Shown one piece after another: positions 18,780-31,012 of a stretch of 64,000 nt of DNA. Every line of letters begins with the position of its first letter. Within the stretch, counting starts at the first letter, position 1. The stretch is from Bombardia bombarda (Eukaryota > Ascomycota > Sordariomycetes > Sordariales > Lasiosphaeriaceae): contig JAULSR010000002.1 of assembly GCA_030512295.1 (NCBI GenBank), positions 6,200,001-6,264,000 on the forward strand. The letters are read 5' to 3'. The notes under the pieces were generated by a model. That model was not told where the DNA came from. It saw nothing but the letters and a program-made list of their open reading frames with translations, and did no database searches. A program made the translations under genes and the position numbers.

Positions 18780-20122
18780 CTTGAGGAGTGTTGATTATTG
18801 AGGGACAAGATGTTTAGAAAATTGTACTGGGATGGAGCTATTTGGGAGTCGTAAAGTAGCTAGTGACAGAATAGACTTTGAGGATTCTCTTCTTGTGTAT
18901 TGTAATAGCTGAACTTGACTGGAGTGATGGCGAAGACGGAGAGACTTGTTCGAGAAAAGTTTGGACAGGTTGAGGAACATCTTTATATATGTGTCGACAC
19001 ATGAAAGAACGAAGAAAACCCAGCGATGTGAACGGCGTGGTGTGGCATAGAGATGGCGCGGTAGCACTTGCCCATTTCCACACTTCTGTTTGGGGGTGAC
19101 TTGAGGAACAGTCTCGGCGAAGATTGGTATGACATGACTCTTAGAATGTATGTTGGCCAAGTCAACCAAGCAGTGTGGCGAGACAGGAGTTGGCGTTGAG
19201 CTGTTGGTTGTTGAAAAGGGTTCTTCTCTATTTGGGGCGGTTTGAGCGGATGACGTCCGAATATGGATTGGCTAGCTGGCTGTAGACCCCCATGTAGGTA
19301 CCTATGTCGTCCATGTACATGATCCAACGGATACAAGTGACAATCTTGGGTAGCGAGCGCCTAGACCTATGATTGGCAGCGGCAACGTGAGTGTTCTCCT
19401 ATGATGGGCAGTTCGGAACGAAAAACGCTTGCCTGCTTGCATGTCTACCGAGACCAGGTGAATGTTAACAGTGCGAGAGTGCCACTCTCTCCTGTGGTCA
19501 CTGCTATCCAGTAACTGACTGAAATGCAGACAGGAGCATGTGCTCATGGTCTGATAATGTTGGACTCGGTATCAGCCGTGGATATGGGAGTCCAGAGCGG
19601 GAGCGGGATCGATCAAGTCCTGTCCCCGGTCGTCGCATGTAAGAGAGCTACTTAACCCCTTTGTTGTTTTTGTCCTTGACAAGTTTGGCCGTGAAACCGC
19701 AAACCGGCTCTAATCATCCATTGTCCAGCAGCTGTGGAAATCTCATGTCTTCACCCAATGGATGTAAAGAGAATGAGAGGCATAGGACATGGCACTTGCC
19801 GAGGGCGGAATGGGGCCTCTGGGGATGTCAGAGATGCTCACATCTGCCAGTTGTTACGAACAGCAGCCCTTTTGGTGTATAGGCAACGTGATGAAAAAGA
19901 CGGCCTGTAGCGAACGCCATCATCGGTCGAGTTTGTCGAGCTTGGAGAGGCGAAGCAATTTCGGACTGAACAAGAACTGCAGCGAACTAGAGGGGTTCAG
20001 ACACATGAGGGTGAGCAACATGCAGGTGTTTCTTGTCGCACAGGACCTGGCACCAGGCGCTCTCAACCTTGATTGGTGAAGTTAAGAGAATGAGAGAGAG
20101 AAGGTGAAGCATGCCTTGCCAG

Positions 20123-20169
20123 GCATGGCTTGTCTGCATGGCTTGTTTGCATGGCTTGTTTGCATGGCA
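20123..20169 (+). repeat. 13-bp tandem repeat
   Basis: Three and a half copies of GCATGGCTTGTTT in non-coding DNA. Confidence 0.8.
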
Positions 20170-23100
20170 GCCCAGTGCTAAGGATGAAGTTGACTAGCAG
20201 GAGCGAGCTAACTTTACGCCCGGTCAAACGTGCGGCCTGGAGTGAATAAGGCAGGTACCACCACATATGGATGCGCTTCATGTTTGGGGGGGAGGGCAGC
20301 CCTGTGGAGAGCAGAGTTGCAGACTTGCAGAAGACGGATGCCGAATGTCAGGATGCTGAGAAAGAAGGGAAAGGGGTGAGTGAGTGTGTGCCTGCGCCTG
20401 CGTTTCTACAGCATTGTCGGATGTTGCCTACTGCCGTTGGCCTGCGAGGCGCAGAATAGAAGCTGATCATAACGGCCGCATCTTAGCGGCCACTCCAATT
20501 AATGGATGGCAGAATGCAGATTGACCTTTTTCGACTTCTTCTCGAAGTATACTGCGGTATTGTAGACGGATAGCAAGCATAGAAAATGTCTCCTACGACG
20601 ACGCTGACGACGATTACGTTGGAGGCTAAATAAGGTATGTGATATAGGAAGGAGAAAAGTGAGGTTGCACTTGGAGAGTTGAAGGCGGTTGCCAGGTCAT
20701 CACAATGCAAAAGTGGAGGGTCGAAGTAGGTAAGCATCCATCGTACCTACCTTACTTTACGAAGTATTCGTAGTACGTATACGGAGCACCTTCCTCAAGT
20801 TGTAAGTAGTTGGAACCTACCTTACCTAGCGGCAACGGGCAAGGGCAGGCGCAAAGGAAAAAAGATGGGGCTCGGAACGTCACCTGTATTTCCCGGCCTG
20901 CTGCGAACCGTCCCGTCCCCTGTTTCCATTGTTGCCCAAGCTCGGAATCAATCACAACAACTCGCGTCAAATTCCCAATACCTACACTACCTACCTAGAG
21001 TAGGAATCCACCTAGACTTACCTACCTTCTACACTGAGTGATCGAGGCCCCTTTGCGCTTCGCAATGTGGGTGATACAGCCTTGCTTGTACAATGTGCTC
21101 GGACTCGATGTTAGCCAAGGAAGGCTCTTCAATTCTCCAAGCAGAATCTGGGGAACCGTAGGTCGTATCGGCTTTCATGTATGTACCTTACGTTCTTGAT
21201 CACGAACCTTGAAAGGTACAGTACCTAGGTATTTACGTCAGCTTGGCTCCTCCAGTGAAGGGGCCCGCCAGGGGGTCAAAATTTAGCTTCGTACCGATAC
21301 AGCAGCACGAGGGGCTCTCTGATTCGCCAGCCCGACGATCTTCGCCTGGGTGCCGTGCTTGGGCGTAGCAGCCCCTGCCTGTCCTCTGCAAGCCTTTTCC
21401 ACCCCCACTGAATGCACCCAAAAGCTCTCCAACAACCGTATCGACTCATCGCCGAGAGCAGCCAGTTGATGAAGTTACCAAAGTCGGAGAACATCATCTC
21501 TTTTGAGCCTGCGGTCTCGTTTAATTCACCCAGTCACCAATTTAAACGCATTTGACAAGAGACCGCCTCAGAATACGCATTCGTCGTCACGCACACGGCG
21601 TTCAAGATTCGTCTCTTCATTGTGTTTTCTCGAGAGCTTCTAGCTGCTCAATGGAACAATTGGAAAGGGAGACCTCCCTGCCAATGACACGTTTTTCTCT
21701 AGAGGTTTGCAGGATGCCTTGCGGGCCTATCAAAAACAGACCCATCGTACGTGCATGCTCGCAATGCCGCTAATCGTTCAGACCATGATGGGTTATGGGC
21801 CGGGTTTTTGGGTCAACGACCATGGCCATGCACGCCTCCGCCTCCTGATAACCGGGCCCCGAAAGAACACTGTCCTCGACTCGGACTTGGGGTAGTAACT
21901 ACCACTCCCTCTACAGCCCCATCTCCCGCACAAGAATTATCTCCCCCCTTTCTATCTTTCCCCTCTTCTTTCCACGTCTTTTGGAATATGCGGGTGACAA
22001 TGGCCAGGCAACCGCGGCCACGCCGAACTGAAACCGTGTCGATGGGCGGCCGAATCCGATCCCATATCAGTACATTAGCACATTGCTTCTTCACGAACTA
22101 CATGCGATGCGGATGATGGCCTTGTTTCCGACCGAGATAAAGTCGAACTTGGTACAGGCATGCATGGCTCCTGCCCACGTCGCACCCCAGACGGGGCAAC
22201 GTCCGTCGTCATCTCAAGCCAGGGCTCATGCCAGGGAAGAATATGCAGCACCCCTTTTCAGCTAGGGATCCAGTGACTAAGAATACAAGTGGGTATAATG
22301 CAGGCCGCAGTACTTATACCGGCCGCAGTGTGGTACATCGGGCGTAAAAGAGAGGTGCTTGATGGGGCTTGCCGACTGCTTTTGTCTCATCGAGGACTGC
22401 CAACAAGCTGAGCAGAGCCAGTTGGTGGCTGCCTACCTTGACCATCTACATATCGCCGTGACGACCTAAGCCTGCAGGCTGATCAACAGGAACCGGTGGC
22501 TACCTGCCCTGCAACTCGTCGGTGTAGAGGAGAGAAATAGGGCGAGCGGGATGCAAGAGATCCCCCTTGGCAACGAACCGCCAGATACCTGTCAGAATGG
22601 AGGGGAGCTCGGTGATCGGCTGCTGGACTTGAGCCCGTGTCCGTTGTCCTTGCTACTGTGTTTGCAATGGTGGCCACTGTTGGTTATGTCTACCAATCAG
22701 GCGATTAATTAAGCGCTAGTACCGTTCTGCTGGTAACGATCTCGGTGCTACTTCAAGCGCGAGACAATGGTATCTACTGGCTTCCTGCCTGACATAGGAT
22801 GGAGAGAGAGGGGAGGTTGGCTAGAAATCACAGTTGGTGCTTGATCAGTCAGGTCCTCGCCAACCCACCAACCCTAGGACCGGTCAACTTGTTCCTCATC
22901 TCGACCATATCATAAAATCAGCAAGACATCGACGAGGGCTATGAGGCGCGCGACTATTTCAGGAAGTCTAGCCGATCTCTTGACTCTTGAGCTGTCTGGG
23001 CACGTCTTAACTCTCGGCCCGCCGACTTTATTGGGCGTTACTCCGGTATTTCAACGTACAAGCGCCTTGTTCCAATGGATGAATCAGATCCAGCCCGAGA

Positions 23101-23893
23101 GACCAATGTGCCCGGACTACCTGGATCCCCGAGTGTCTGTGTTAGACCAGAGCTAGCTAGCAGAGCTAAGCATTCACATTGGTTGTCATGACATTGCCTT
23201 CATTTGCCTTGCTGCAGCCTTTCATTCCACCCCAAGGCACCAGTGGTCCACGATAAGGTCATCTCGAATGTCAATCTCTATGGAGATGTTAGCTATCTTC
23301 GACTCCAGGCTGATGACGCCACTATCTGCTCGCGTTTGACTGGCTTACATGGCGGTTGTGGGTGATTTGGAGGGTGCAGATAAGAGCTCGATGGGAAACT
23401 TTGAGGCCATGGTGGTCGGGCAAGTACTGTCAAGTTTCTCTACAGATGGCCGTACAGGCTTTCTTATTCGTACTCACTCACCTGCATATTTCTTGTCTAC
23501 GTTACTCAAAGTTGGGCGCGTCAAGACTGCCCAACGCACAGCACGGTCATGGTTGGTGTTGGAAGTTCAGTCCACTTGACCTATAGCCAGTCGAGGCAGG
23601 CCAGAAACGCGCTTGTCTCGAGCTATCCAACGAGACGCATCGGCCCGTATCGATCACAGGCATACACGTATGTGCACGGGACATTGTGTCTCCTCAACTT
23701 CGTACGGCAGGGCTGAGTGCCATGCCAACCTTGTCTGCTCACGAGCCATAGCACGGCACTCTTGCTCCTAACCTATCGCACTTCACTGGCTTCGTCTGCC
23801 AGGACGAGTCTTGAGAGACTCTCTAGGTACCGTGGGAAAGGTACTTAGATATTGTAGCCTTTAGAGCCTCAACTCTGTCAGACAGTGCTACAT

Positions 23894-24118
23894 ACAACTC
23901 TCCCACCTACAACTCTCCCACCTACAACTCTCCCACCTACAACTTTCCCACCTACAACTCTCCCACCTACAATTATCCCACCTACAACTACCTCATTTAC
24001 AACTACCTCATTTACAACTACCTCATTTACAACTGCATCACCTACAACTACATCACCTACAACTACACCAACTACAATTACCCCACTTACAACTACCTCA
24101 TTTACAACTATACCACCA
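23894..24118 (+). repeat. 15-bp minisatellite array E, exactly 15 units
   Basis: Fifteen contiguous units of exactly 15 bp. The first five are almost identical (ACAACTCTCCCACCT), the sixth is ACAATTATCCCACCT, later ones shift to ACAACTACCTCATTT and ACAACTACATCACCT. Because the period is a multiple of three the array is open in one frame as a Thr/Pro pentapeptide repeat (TTLPP, then TTTSF), and a frame runs from 23885 to 24319, but nothing outside the array looks coding. Confidence 0.9.
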
Positions 24119-25928
24119 AACTGTTGTAAGTTGAATTGCCAAGTGCAACGGCGGGAGAAAGTTTACCCTATGATTTACGGTCTTGGCATGGGTCGTCACG
24201 TTGGGGTGCAACTTTGGATGTCGCTACGGTATTCGTATTTAAGACCCTTTTCTACGGTACATAGCGAGTCCCTCCGAGTCTCTGTCGTCTCAGACTTCGA
24301 TCTTGTTACGGGCAACTAACAACCAGTAATGAGCCAGCACCGTTAGTCGCGTTAGTCATAAAAGAAACTACGGCAATAAGTTTTCTTGTCCAGGCTGGTG
24401 GCAGAGCGGTGTCCAAACTGCCGTTGAGATGGTCGAGGGACCGTTACTCACTCGCTGCGTTACTCACTCGCTGATGATGTGCTGGGCAAGGTGCGGTTAG
24501 CTTCGGTGGCAAAGGGAATACTGAAGTACAGGCTGGAAATAATGAGACCATGTCACCGCTAGCGAGCTGTTAGTCCAGCTTGCCTACATGCGACTAACAA
24601 GCAAGTCCACTAACCAGGTCGACGGTGCTGGTGGACAGACGAGCCACGTGCCGGCCGGTCAGCTGCGGGCTCCCAGGGAGAGGAGCATAGGGCAGCACAG
24701 GGAAGCTCAGGGCCAGCTCAGGGCCAGCTCAGGGTGAGCTGGGGTTCCCCGCGCTCCACACCACCGAGGACGCACGCACGTACTAACTGGTCAGGACGGT
24801 GCGACGGGATACGTACCTGGCTGCTGTTGACTGACGGCTGCGATGACCTCCGAAATACTCCTCCCAAGGTAACCGGGGGACCAATCAGCAGCGCTCCGAG
24901 TCCCGATGTCAATGAACGGCGTGACGGCTTGTCGGAAGCGAAACGCAAGCATGCGACATCGACGATTTGAGCCGCCTGCTTCTTTCAACTGAGCTTCTTT
25001 CTCCACATCCCTCTTCTCCCTTCGACCGTCAAAAGTCTATCGCGTCCCGTTTGGTCGCATTGCGCTATGCCCTACCTACCCTGTTATTGTCCATGTTTCC
25101 ACCATGGACTCCGGGATAGACTCAGAGGCTAACGTCATAGTCCAAGTCGTTTGCCTATACTAATAGTCTCGGGGCGGCTGGCGGCTCGTGCCGCAGCCCT
25201 GGATGGCTTCGATGCCTCTGATGGTCCGGATGATCTTGATGGCGGATACCAGAGGCTTTGGGCCTGGCGACGGCCGAATAAATGCGTTTTGTCCGGCTGC
25301 GCTCGCCCAGGCCAATTGCAGCCCCACGTGTAACTAACCTACTCTCAGACGAGACAGACACGCCAGATGTGCCCGAACCGCCCTGTGTCTTCTCACTTTG
25401 GCTCGACTCCCTCCAATCACGGGACCATACCCCTCCGACTCCGAGCCCCACAGGCCTATCGATTTACTTGATATGTCGTGGGATGACCAGTGTTTACTAT
25501 GACGAGTTTGGTCGGGTGTGGCATGGTGTGGTGTGGGGAATAAAGCAGTCTACAAGACGGAGGTGTGATACACACCCCCCGTCGCGCCCCCGTTACGCCC
25601 GAGTCGCGCATACCCTGCCACCCAGTCTAAGTCACTCAAGTCACTCAAGCTACTCGGGGTGTGAGGTTTGGTAAGCAGCCTGTTTCTATCAGGCCAGCTT
25701 CGAAGTACCTTCGGCCTCCTGCTCTGCCCAGACAGGTAGCTGCCAGGCATATAAGACCCAACCTCATCACCCAAGTTTTCCCTCCTCTCTTCACTTCTTC
25801 TTTTTCTTTCCTCAACAAAGCTCTCTTCGCTTCCGCACTCTCCCCAAGTAACCAGCAAACATCATCCGCTCTTCCACAGCCAAACAACTCCACCAACAAC
25901 AAGCCATATCAGCTTCGAGCACTCCACA

Positions 25929-26282
25929 ATGTCGACAGCAACGGCCCAAGAGATTCTCCAGTTGAGCGAGCAGGCGCAGCCTTTCCGCCCCGAGGCTGCC
26001 GAGCGACGCCCTTCTACCTTCTTGTCTCTCGCTCCAACAATCTCAGAGTCGTATCCCCGCGAACAGAAGACCAAGGAAGCTGCGACACCGGCTCCCCTCA
26101 CAGCCGATACTCTCGCTGCCGCTATCAAGGAAGATGGCGCTGCCGCACCCATTCACCGCACATCCAGCATGAGCAGCGATGGCTCGAAGAGCCGGCTACG
26201 CTTCCTCAAGCTCGGTCCAGTTCACTGGGGCGAGCACCAAGACAGCCACCAGGGCGACTGGCACGATGTTGCCTTCGACTGA
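25929..26282 (+). CDS. Small conserved-looking fungal protein, 117 residues, function unknown
   Basis: A complete intronless frame with a well-formed context: a CT-rich leader, an A-rich Kozak region (CTCCACAATG) and high use of C-ending codons, all signs of a well-expressed gene. The protein is hydrophilic with no signal peptide or membrane segment. The N-terminal half contains AQPFRPEAAERRPSTFLSLA, the middle is Ala/Thr-rich, and the C-terminus has the compact block RLRFLKLGPVHWGEHQ before a His/Asp-rich tail. The combination of FRPE..RRPSTFL and FLKLGPVHWGEH looks like a small Sordariomycete-specific family, but I cannot assign a function or symbol. Confidence 0.65.
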   Translation: MSTATAQEILQLSEQAQPFRPEAAERRPSTFLSLAPTISESYPREQKTKEAATPAPLTADTLAAAIKEDGAAAPIHRTSSMSSDGSKSRLRFLKLGPVHWGEHQDSHQGDWHDVAFD

Positions 26283-27236
26283 TCAACCCCAGTCTTTCTA
26301 TGTCATTATTACACGGAGGAGAAGGTCAATCTCATTGGCTATGTATGAACGTTTTGGCTTTTTTCATCTGGCAGAAGCAACACAATGGGGCCAGTCGTTT
26401 TACAGGCCCTCCCCCAAATTGGCAAAGGGACTCGACCCGGTGCCCGCTTCCATGGCGGACTGATTGGGCAAAGAGTTTCCCATAGGGTCATTTACCTTGG
26501 CAGGCGGGATAGGGAGGGTTACACGACTGCCTATGAGCAGGGGGGATCGTTGGGAAGGCAGGATCAAAAAGTTTGCCCATTGTCATAAGAGTACATTCAT
26601 AGCCCATCAGGCAGCCCGGTGGGCTTGTCCTGTCGCACTAAGCGGCACTGGCTGAATCAAATCCAAAAAAAGTCTTGTCAATCACAAAGCACACACACTC
26701 TCTCGCACAGGTTAATAAGTGGTTGACCTTGTCATGTCGTATGCAGTCTTTTGTGCATTCCTGTCGGCGCAACATGCAAAATGGTGGCTTGTTGCTTGTT
26801 TGTCCCTTCCCCCCCGCCACCAGCACTATTCTGATCGTCCATAGGCGCATGAGATTCCCAGGGTGATATCTTGGCACAAGATTCGCTGCCGTCAACCTTA
26901 TGCCATTGGCCGTCTTGGCCATTCTTGGCCTCTTTGGAGTTTACAGGACGGGTCCGTGGGGTTGGCAATGAGGATCGATGGCAACTGTGTGGTGGCACGC
27001 CAGGCCAACAGAAAGAAAAAAAAACAGCAAGCACCCCTGGCTTATTCCGCATCCCACAAGCATGGATTGCGTGGGGAAAATGGAGGCATGGGCCAGGATT
27101 AAAACGCGCCTGCAGGTAAGGCCCGGACACTGAGTGAGTGAAATACGTAGCGCTCGGAAGGGGAAAAGAGGATGGGGATGTGCACGCAGTCGGTTTTAGG
27201 ACAGGAGTTGAGAGAGACTGACAAATGCACACCAAG

Positions 27237-27239
<3 letters not shown>

Positions 27240-27272
<33 letters not shown>

Positions 27273-27278
27273 ACACAT
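27240..27278 (+). repeat. CA dinucleotide microsatellite
   Basis: A (CA)n run interrupted by one T lies in non-coding DNA. Confidence 0.9.
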
Positions 27279-30200
27279 CCTTGATGAAATGATGATGCGC
27301 CCGCCGCGTACGTACGCGCAATGGGGGCGGCTGGATTTAATCTTCCTCTTTCGGGAGGGACGAGGAAAGAAAACACGAGGAGTGAGGGAAAAGTTATGTG
27401 TTGTGCGGCGTGAATAGATCGAAACTCCGCCCACTCCATCCAAGGCGGGCGATGCGAAGGGGCAGGGAGGAAACACTGAGTTGAGTGGTGGAATGAGTTT
27501 CTGTTGTCTTCCTTTCTTTTCCCTCTCCTTCTACCTTTCCTACTACAGCACTGTGCTACACTGCATGCCGAAGGCCAAGACGGGGCGGAACTGGCCTCTC
27601 CGTCTCGTTTGGCTCTTGCGTGCGTGCGTGCACAAAACAAAAGGTGTCATGGTTGTTGAGATAGAGATGGAGAGGAAAGACCGAGGACAGAGGGTGTAGA
27701 TCTGGATCTTGGCCGCGGCCTTGGCTTGCATGCTCAGTGTTTCCTCAAGATCAAGCCAAGGCGGCAAGAGACAGGTAGTCTCTCTCTTCATAGGACACAA
27801 AGAGAAACATGCGACTCTCGCTTATTGCCATCTGACCTATGTCCGCTCAGACTGTGAGTAAAAGAGCAAAACCGCCAAGATAATTCATTTTCGTGCTGTC
27901 GCTTTGGAGGGGGCGGAGGGTGACAAGGTCAGACATTGGAATAACTTAAGAGTCTTGGCGGTTTGGTGGGAATAGGAAAGGGGGGGAGGGGAGGGCGGTG
28001 ATGAGGTCAGGGCTGTATGAATGGGCCTGTATGCCTGCCCTGTAACCAGTAGATGCATAGGTAACTAAAAGAGAGAGCTGATTGGCGCGGGGATAGAGAG
28101 TGATGAGAAAGAGAAAGAGGGATTACAGAGTCTTTGGAAACCCCCAACTCTTAATTACTCGGCTCAACCAGGCTGTGCCTCACCTCTCTCTCTATCTCTT
28201 AAATCGCCGAACACCCACCACAAACGCCTTTAGCACGCACTCACACACCATCATGTTTGCTAGTTGAATGCACTAAGGATATTGGCAGATCTGGTTTCGA
28301 ATTGTTCTGACCGCTCTTCTGTTTCCCTTTTTTTTTTTTTTTCCTTTTTTTTTTCTCTTCAACTGCGGTCAGTTCTTTTCACAACTTGAACTGGGAAAGC
28401 CAAGACGCCAAAGTAAATACTGCTGGGATGATGAGTAGGGGCTAAATTCGGAGCCATGAAGTCCCATTAAGATCTGCTCTTCGTCAGCGGCTCAGGCTCG
28501 GCAGATCTGGCCGCGGCATGTCTTGGCACGACACACCCCAGAGAGGTGGAATGGAGGCGAAGGACACTGACACCGCTGTAGCCTGTAGGTCCCTGGTCCC
28601 CACCTGGGATTAAGCTCACACCGCACAAAGGGCCCATCTGGGCCGGTCCCTTCCTTCCCCTTCTCGGCCCCTCTTTCCCAAAATCCATCTTCTCTCCCTA
28701 TCCTTCCTTCCGGGATCTCCGGGGTGGAGGGGCTCAAGGTCCAAGGAAGGAGGGATAAGGATTGTGGGGAGGAAACCGAGCCATCATTTCACATCCCATC
28801 GACCGCTTTGCATCAGCCTTATCTATTACACTGAGGTCATCAAGGTTCATGTCAACATGTCGCGATGATAAACCAAGCGTGCATAACTTTCCATACCACA
28901 CAGCACTCACCGATCGCTCATCTTAACTCACGCCACCTAACCCGACGTTTCTCGTATGGGATACAAGTGTATGGGTGCATGTGCGCGATTTCTTGGCGGA
29001 TTGTTCGTTGTTTTCCTACAGATCTGACGTTTTGAGGAAATAGATCCCTACACTAGCCAGGCATCATGGTACAAATGTGGTGGGGGTGGTGTGTGTAATT
29101 GCGGCGTGCAGCAACTTTAGCTTACCTAGAGCGCTGTGGTATTGCAGGCAGACACGGGCTTGCAGTAGACAACTGCAGCAGACAACTGCAGCACCACCCT
29201 CCCTACCACTGACCACCAACCACCAACCACCAACCATGGAAACGGCTGGAGTTTGGTGTTTGCCCCCCGCGCCCTCGGGAAAGTGGAGAGATAGGTTAGC
29301 CAATTAGTTGCTGACGTTGCTGACGGGTGTGCTGATGGCCGGTTGCCCGTCCTCCAGCCGTCGTCCTTGACAGGCGAGAAAGAAGAGATGAAGAGATGAA
29401 GAGAGCTGTCCGGCATGCGGCGGATCTTTGCGGGGCCCGGACCGCCCCCTTACTTCGTACTCCAAGTTTGGCCTGGATTACTGAATATTTGTAGGGCAGG
29501 CATGGTCGGATATCGCCTATGTCCGTCGTGTATCCGAGCGTATGTACGAGCGTTCTCTACGAACACCCCCCTCCCCTTCCCATTACCGCGTGGCGGTTGT
29601 ACCTTACGGTACGCATAAAGTGTCACACCATTTTATCTCTCTGGCCTATCAAAGCCACTTGTTAAGGTAATGTTAAGGCATAGCAGAGAATTAATTGGCA
29701 ACCAGTCTACACAGTAGAGCCGCCAAAACCATAGGTACAGCTAGGCTTCCTCCAGGGTCTGTGTAGATAGAGGAAGAACCTGAAGATCTCCTTGTCGGGC
29801 TTGATCGTTCCTTCACTGGTTTCCTGGCACGTCAAAACTCACGACGGCATAGATGAACTCATCTTCCCTCACTATGTCATTCGTCCCAAGACAGACCATA
29901 CCAAGCCACAGAAGCTATCCGACCTGGCTCCAGACCAGCTAGAGAAGCAACAAGCAGACCATATCACATGTAATCGACAACCTCAAGCTACAGATCCGGG
30001 AGTACGAGCTCCTAAATATGGCCACCCTGACCTGACGGTCTGGAGCCAGATGCGAGACATGGCAAGGGATAGGATCGTACATTGCATCAATTATCGACAG
30101 TTGGGAGCCACTACTGGTTAGACGAGACGACATCTAGAGTATGGAGGTTAGAAAGGCGTTTTAAATCCGCAACGACGGCAGGGTAGTTGTCAATAAAGAG

Positions 30201-30330
30201 AGAGACTGAGAGATCTGGCAATATGACAAGCTGGAAGCCGAGATTCAAATGAAAGCTTGAGACGGTACAGATCTAGACAAGAGGATGAAGAGATGTGGGC
30301 ATTCAATATTGTGAAAACAGGCCCCATTGA

Positions 30331-30360
30331 CAACCATCCCATTAGTAATTATCCTCCTGA
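30331..30360 (+). repeat. Two-unit remnant of the 15-bp minisatellite family
   Basis: CAACCATCCCATTAG followed by TAATTATCCTCCTGA: two units of 15 bp matching the family consensus imperfectly. Confidence 0.6.
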
Positions 30361-31012
30361 TGATATACTCGATCAATATATTTCAATACCTGTATAACTA
30401 GTATACCATGGCACGAGGAAATACCCTCAACATCTAAGACCACAACTCTCCAGTGCACCTCTCTATTATCAAGCATCAACACTAAAGACTACAACACGAG
30501 GAATAATACCAAATATAATCGCTCATGGGCATGTAATTTGTCCATGGGTCCATATTCTAGACCTCGGTAGCATCCCGAGGCCTGTCGGAACCGATTAGGC
30601 TCTCTCCTTTCTCTCCCCCCCTCTCTACTCCTCTTTAATTGCTACCAGTACTGTACACTTCATTACACACAGCCCATTTCTCCCATCGCTATCAAAGCTC
30701 TAATAATATCGGCAAGCTGCGAGTAACCAATCTCAGTGTTGCCTCGTTCTCCTTTTCCTCAACTGTTCTTTGCCCAACTGTACGGGTCTGAAATGCATAT
30801 CTTCCTCCCTCTCTAGTTGTTCTTTGTGGTTTGTCAACCTGGCATGCTTCTCGCTCCCGCATCTATCAAATCGCAGGCCAGTTCTCAAATATAATTGCAT
30901 GAAACAAATGAAACGAACGGCATAAAAGTCGGAAATCCCATAAACTTTCTCCCCGGAGACACTCGTCTGTACTGCACTCTTCAGAGCCCAACCCAACAGA
31001 AAACGGAAGAAA

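Larger units (their letters stand above)
18780..25928. other. Gene-poor region upstream of the 25.9-kb gene
   Basis: About 7.1 kb without a supportable gene. It holds a 13-bp tandem at 20123-20169, minisatellite array E at 23894-24118, and a small GGGCCAGCTCA tandem near 24700-24735. The last 200 bp before 25929 are CT-rich with CATATAAG at about 25748, and look like a promoter and 5' leader. Confidence 0.55.
26283..31012. other. Gene-poor region between the small gene and RPB1
   Basis: No supportable gene in 4.7 kb. It holds a CA microsatellite (about 27240-27278), an interrupted T run at about 28329-28353, an ACCACCA tandem at about 29213-29234, and a two-unit remnant of the minisatellite family at 30331-30360. 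A short open frame around 29792-30121 has protein-like stretches that break frame and could be a relic of a decayed gene. Confidence 0.5.

Noticed and set aside
26732..27640. 302-residue minus-strand open frame in the gene-poor region
   Set aside because: Low-complexity composition including the translated CA repeat (VCVCVCV), no domain, no promoter features.
29792..30121. Possible gene on the plus strand
   Set aside because: Some protein-like stretches, but continuity requires frame changes and nothing is recognised; recorded only as a possible relic.
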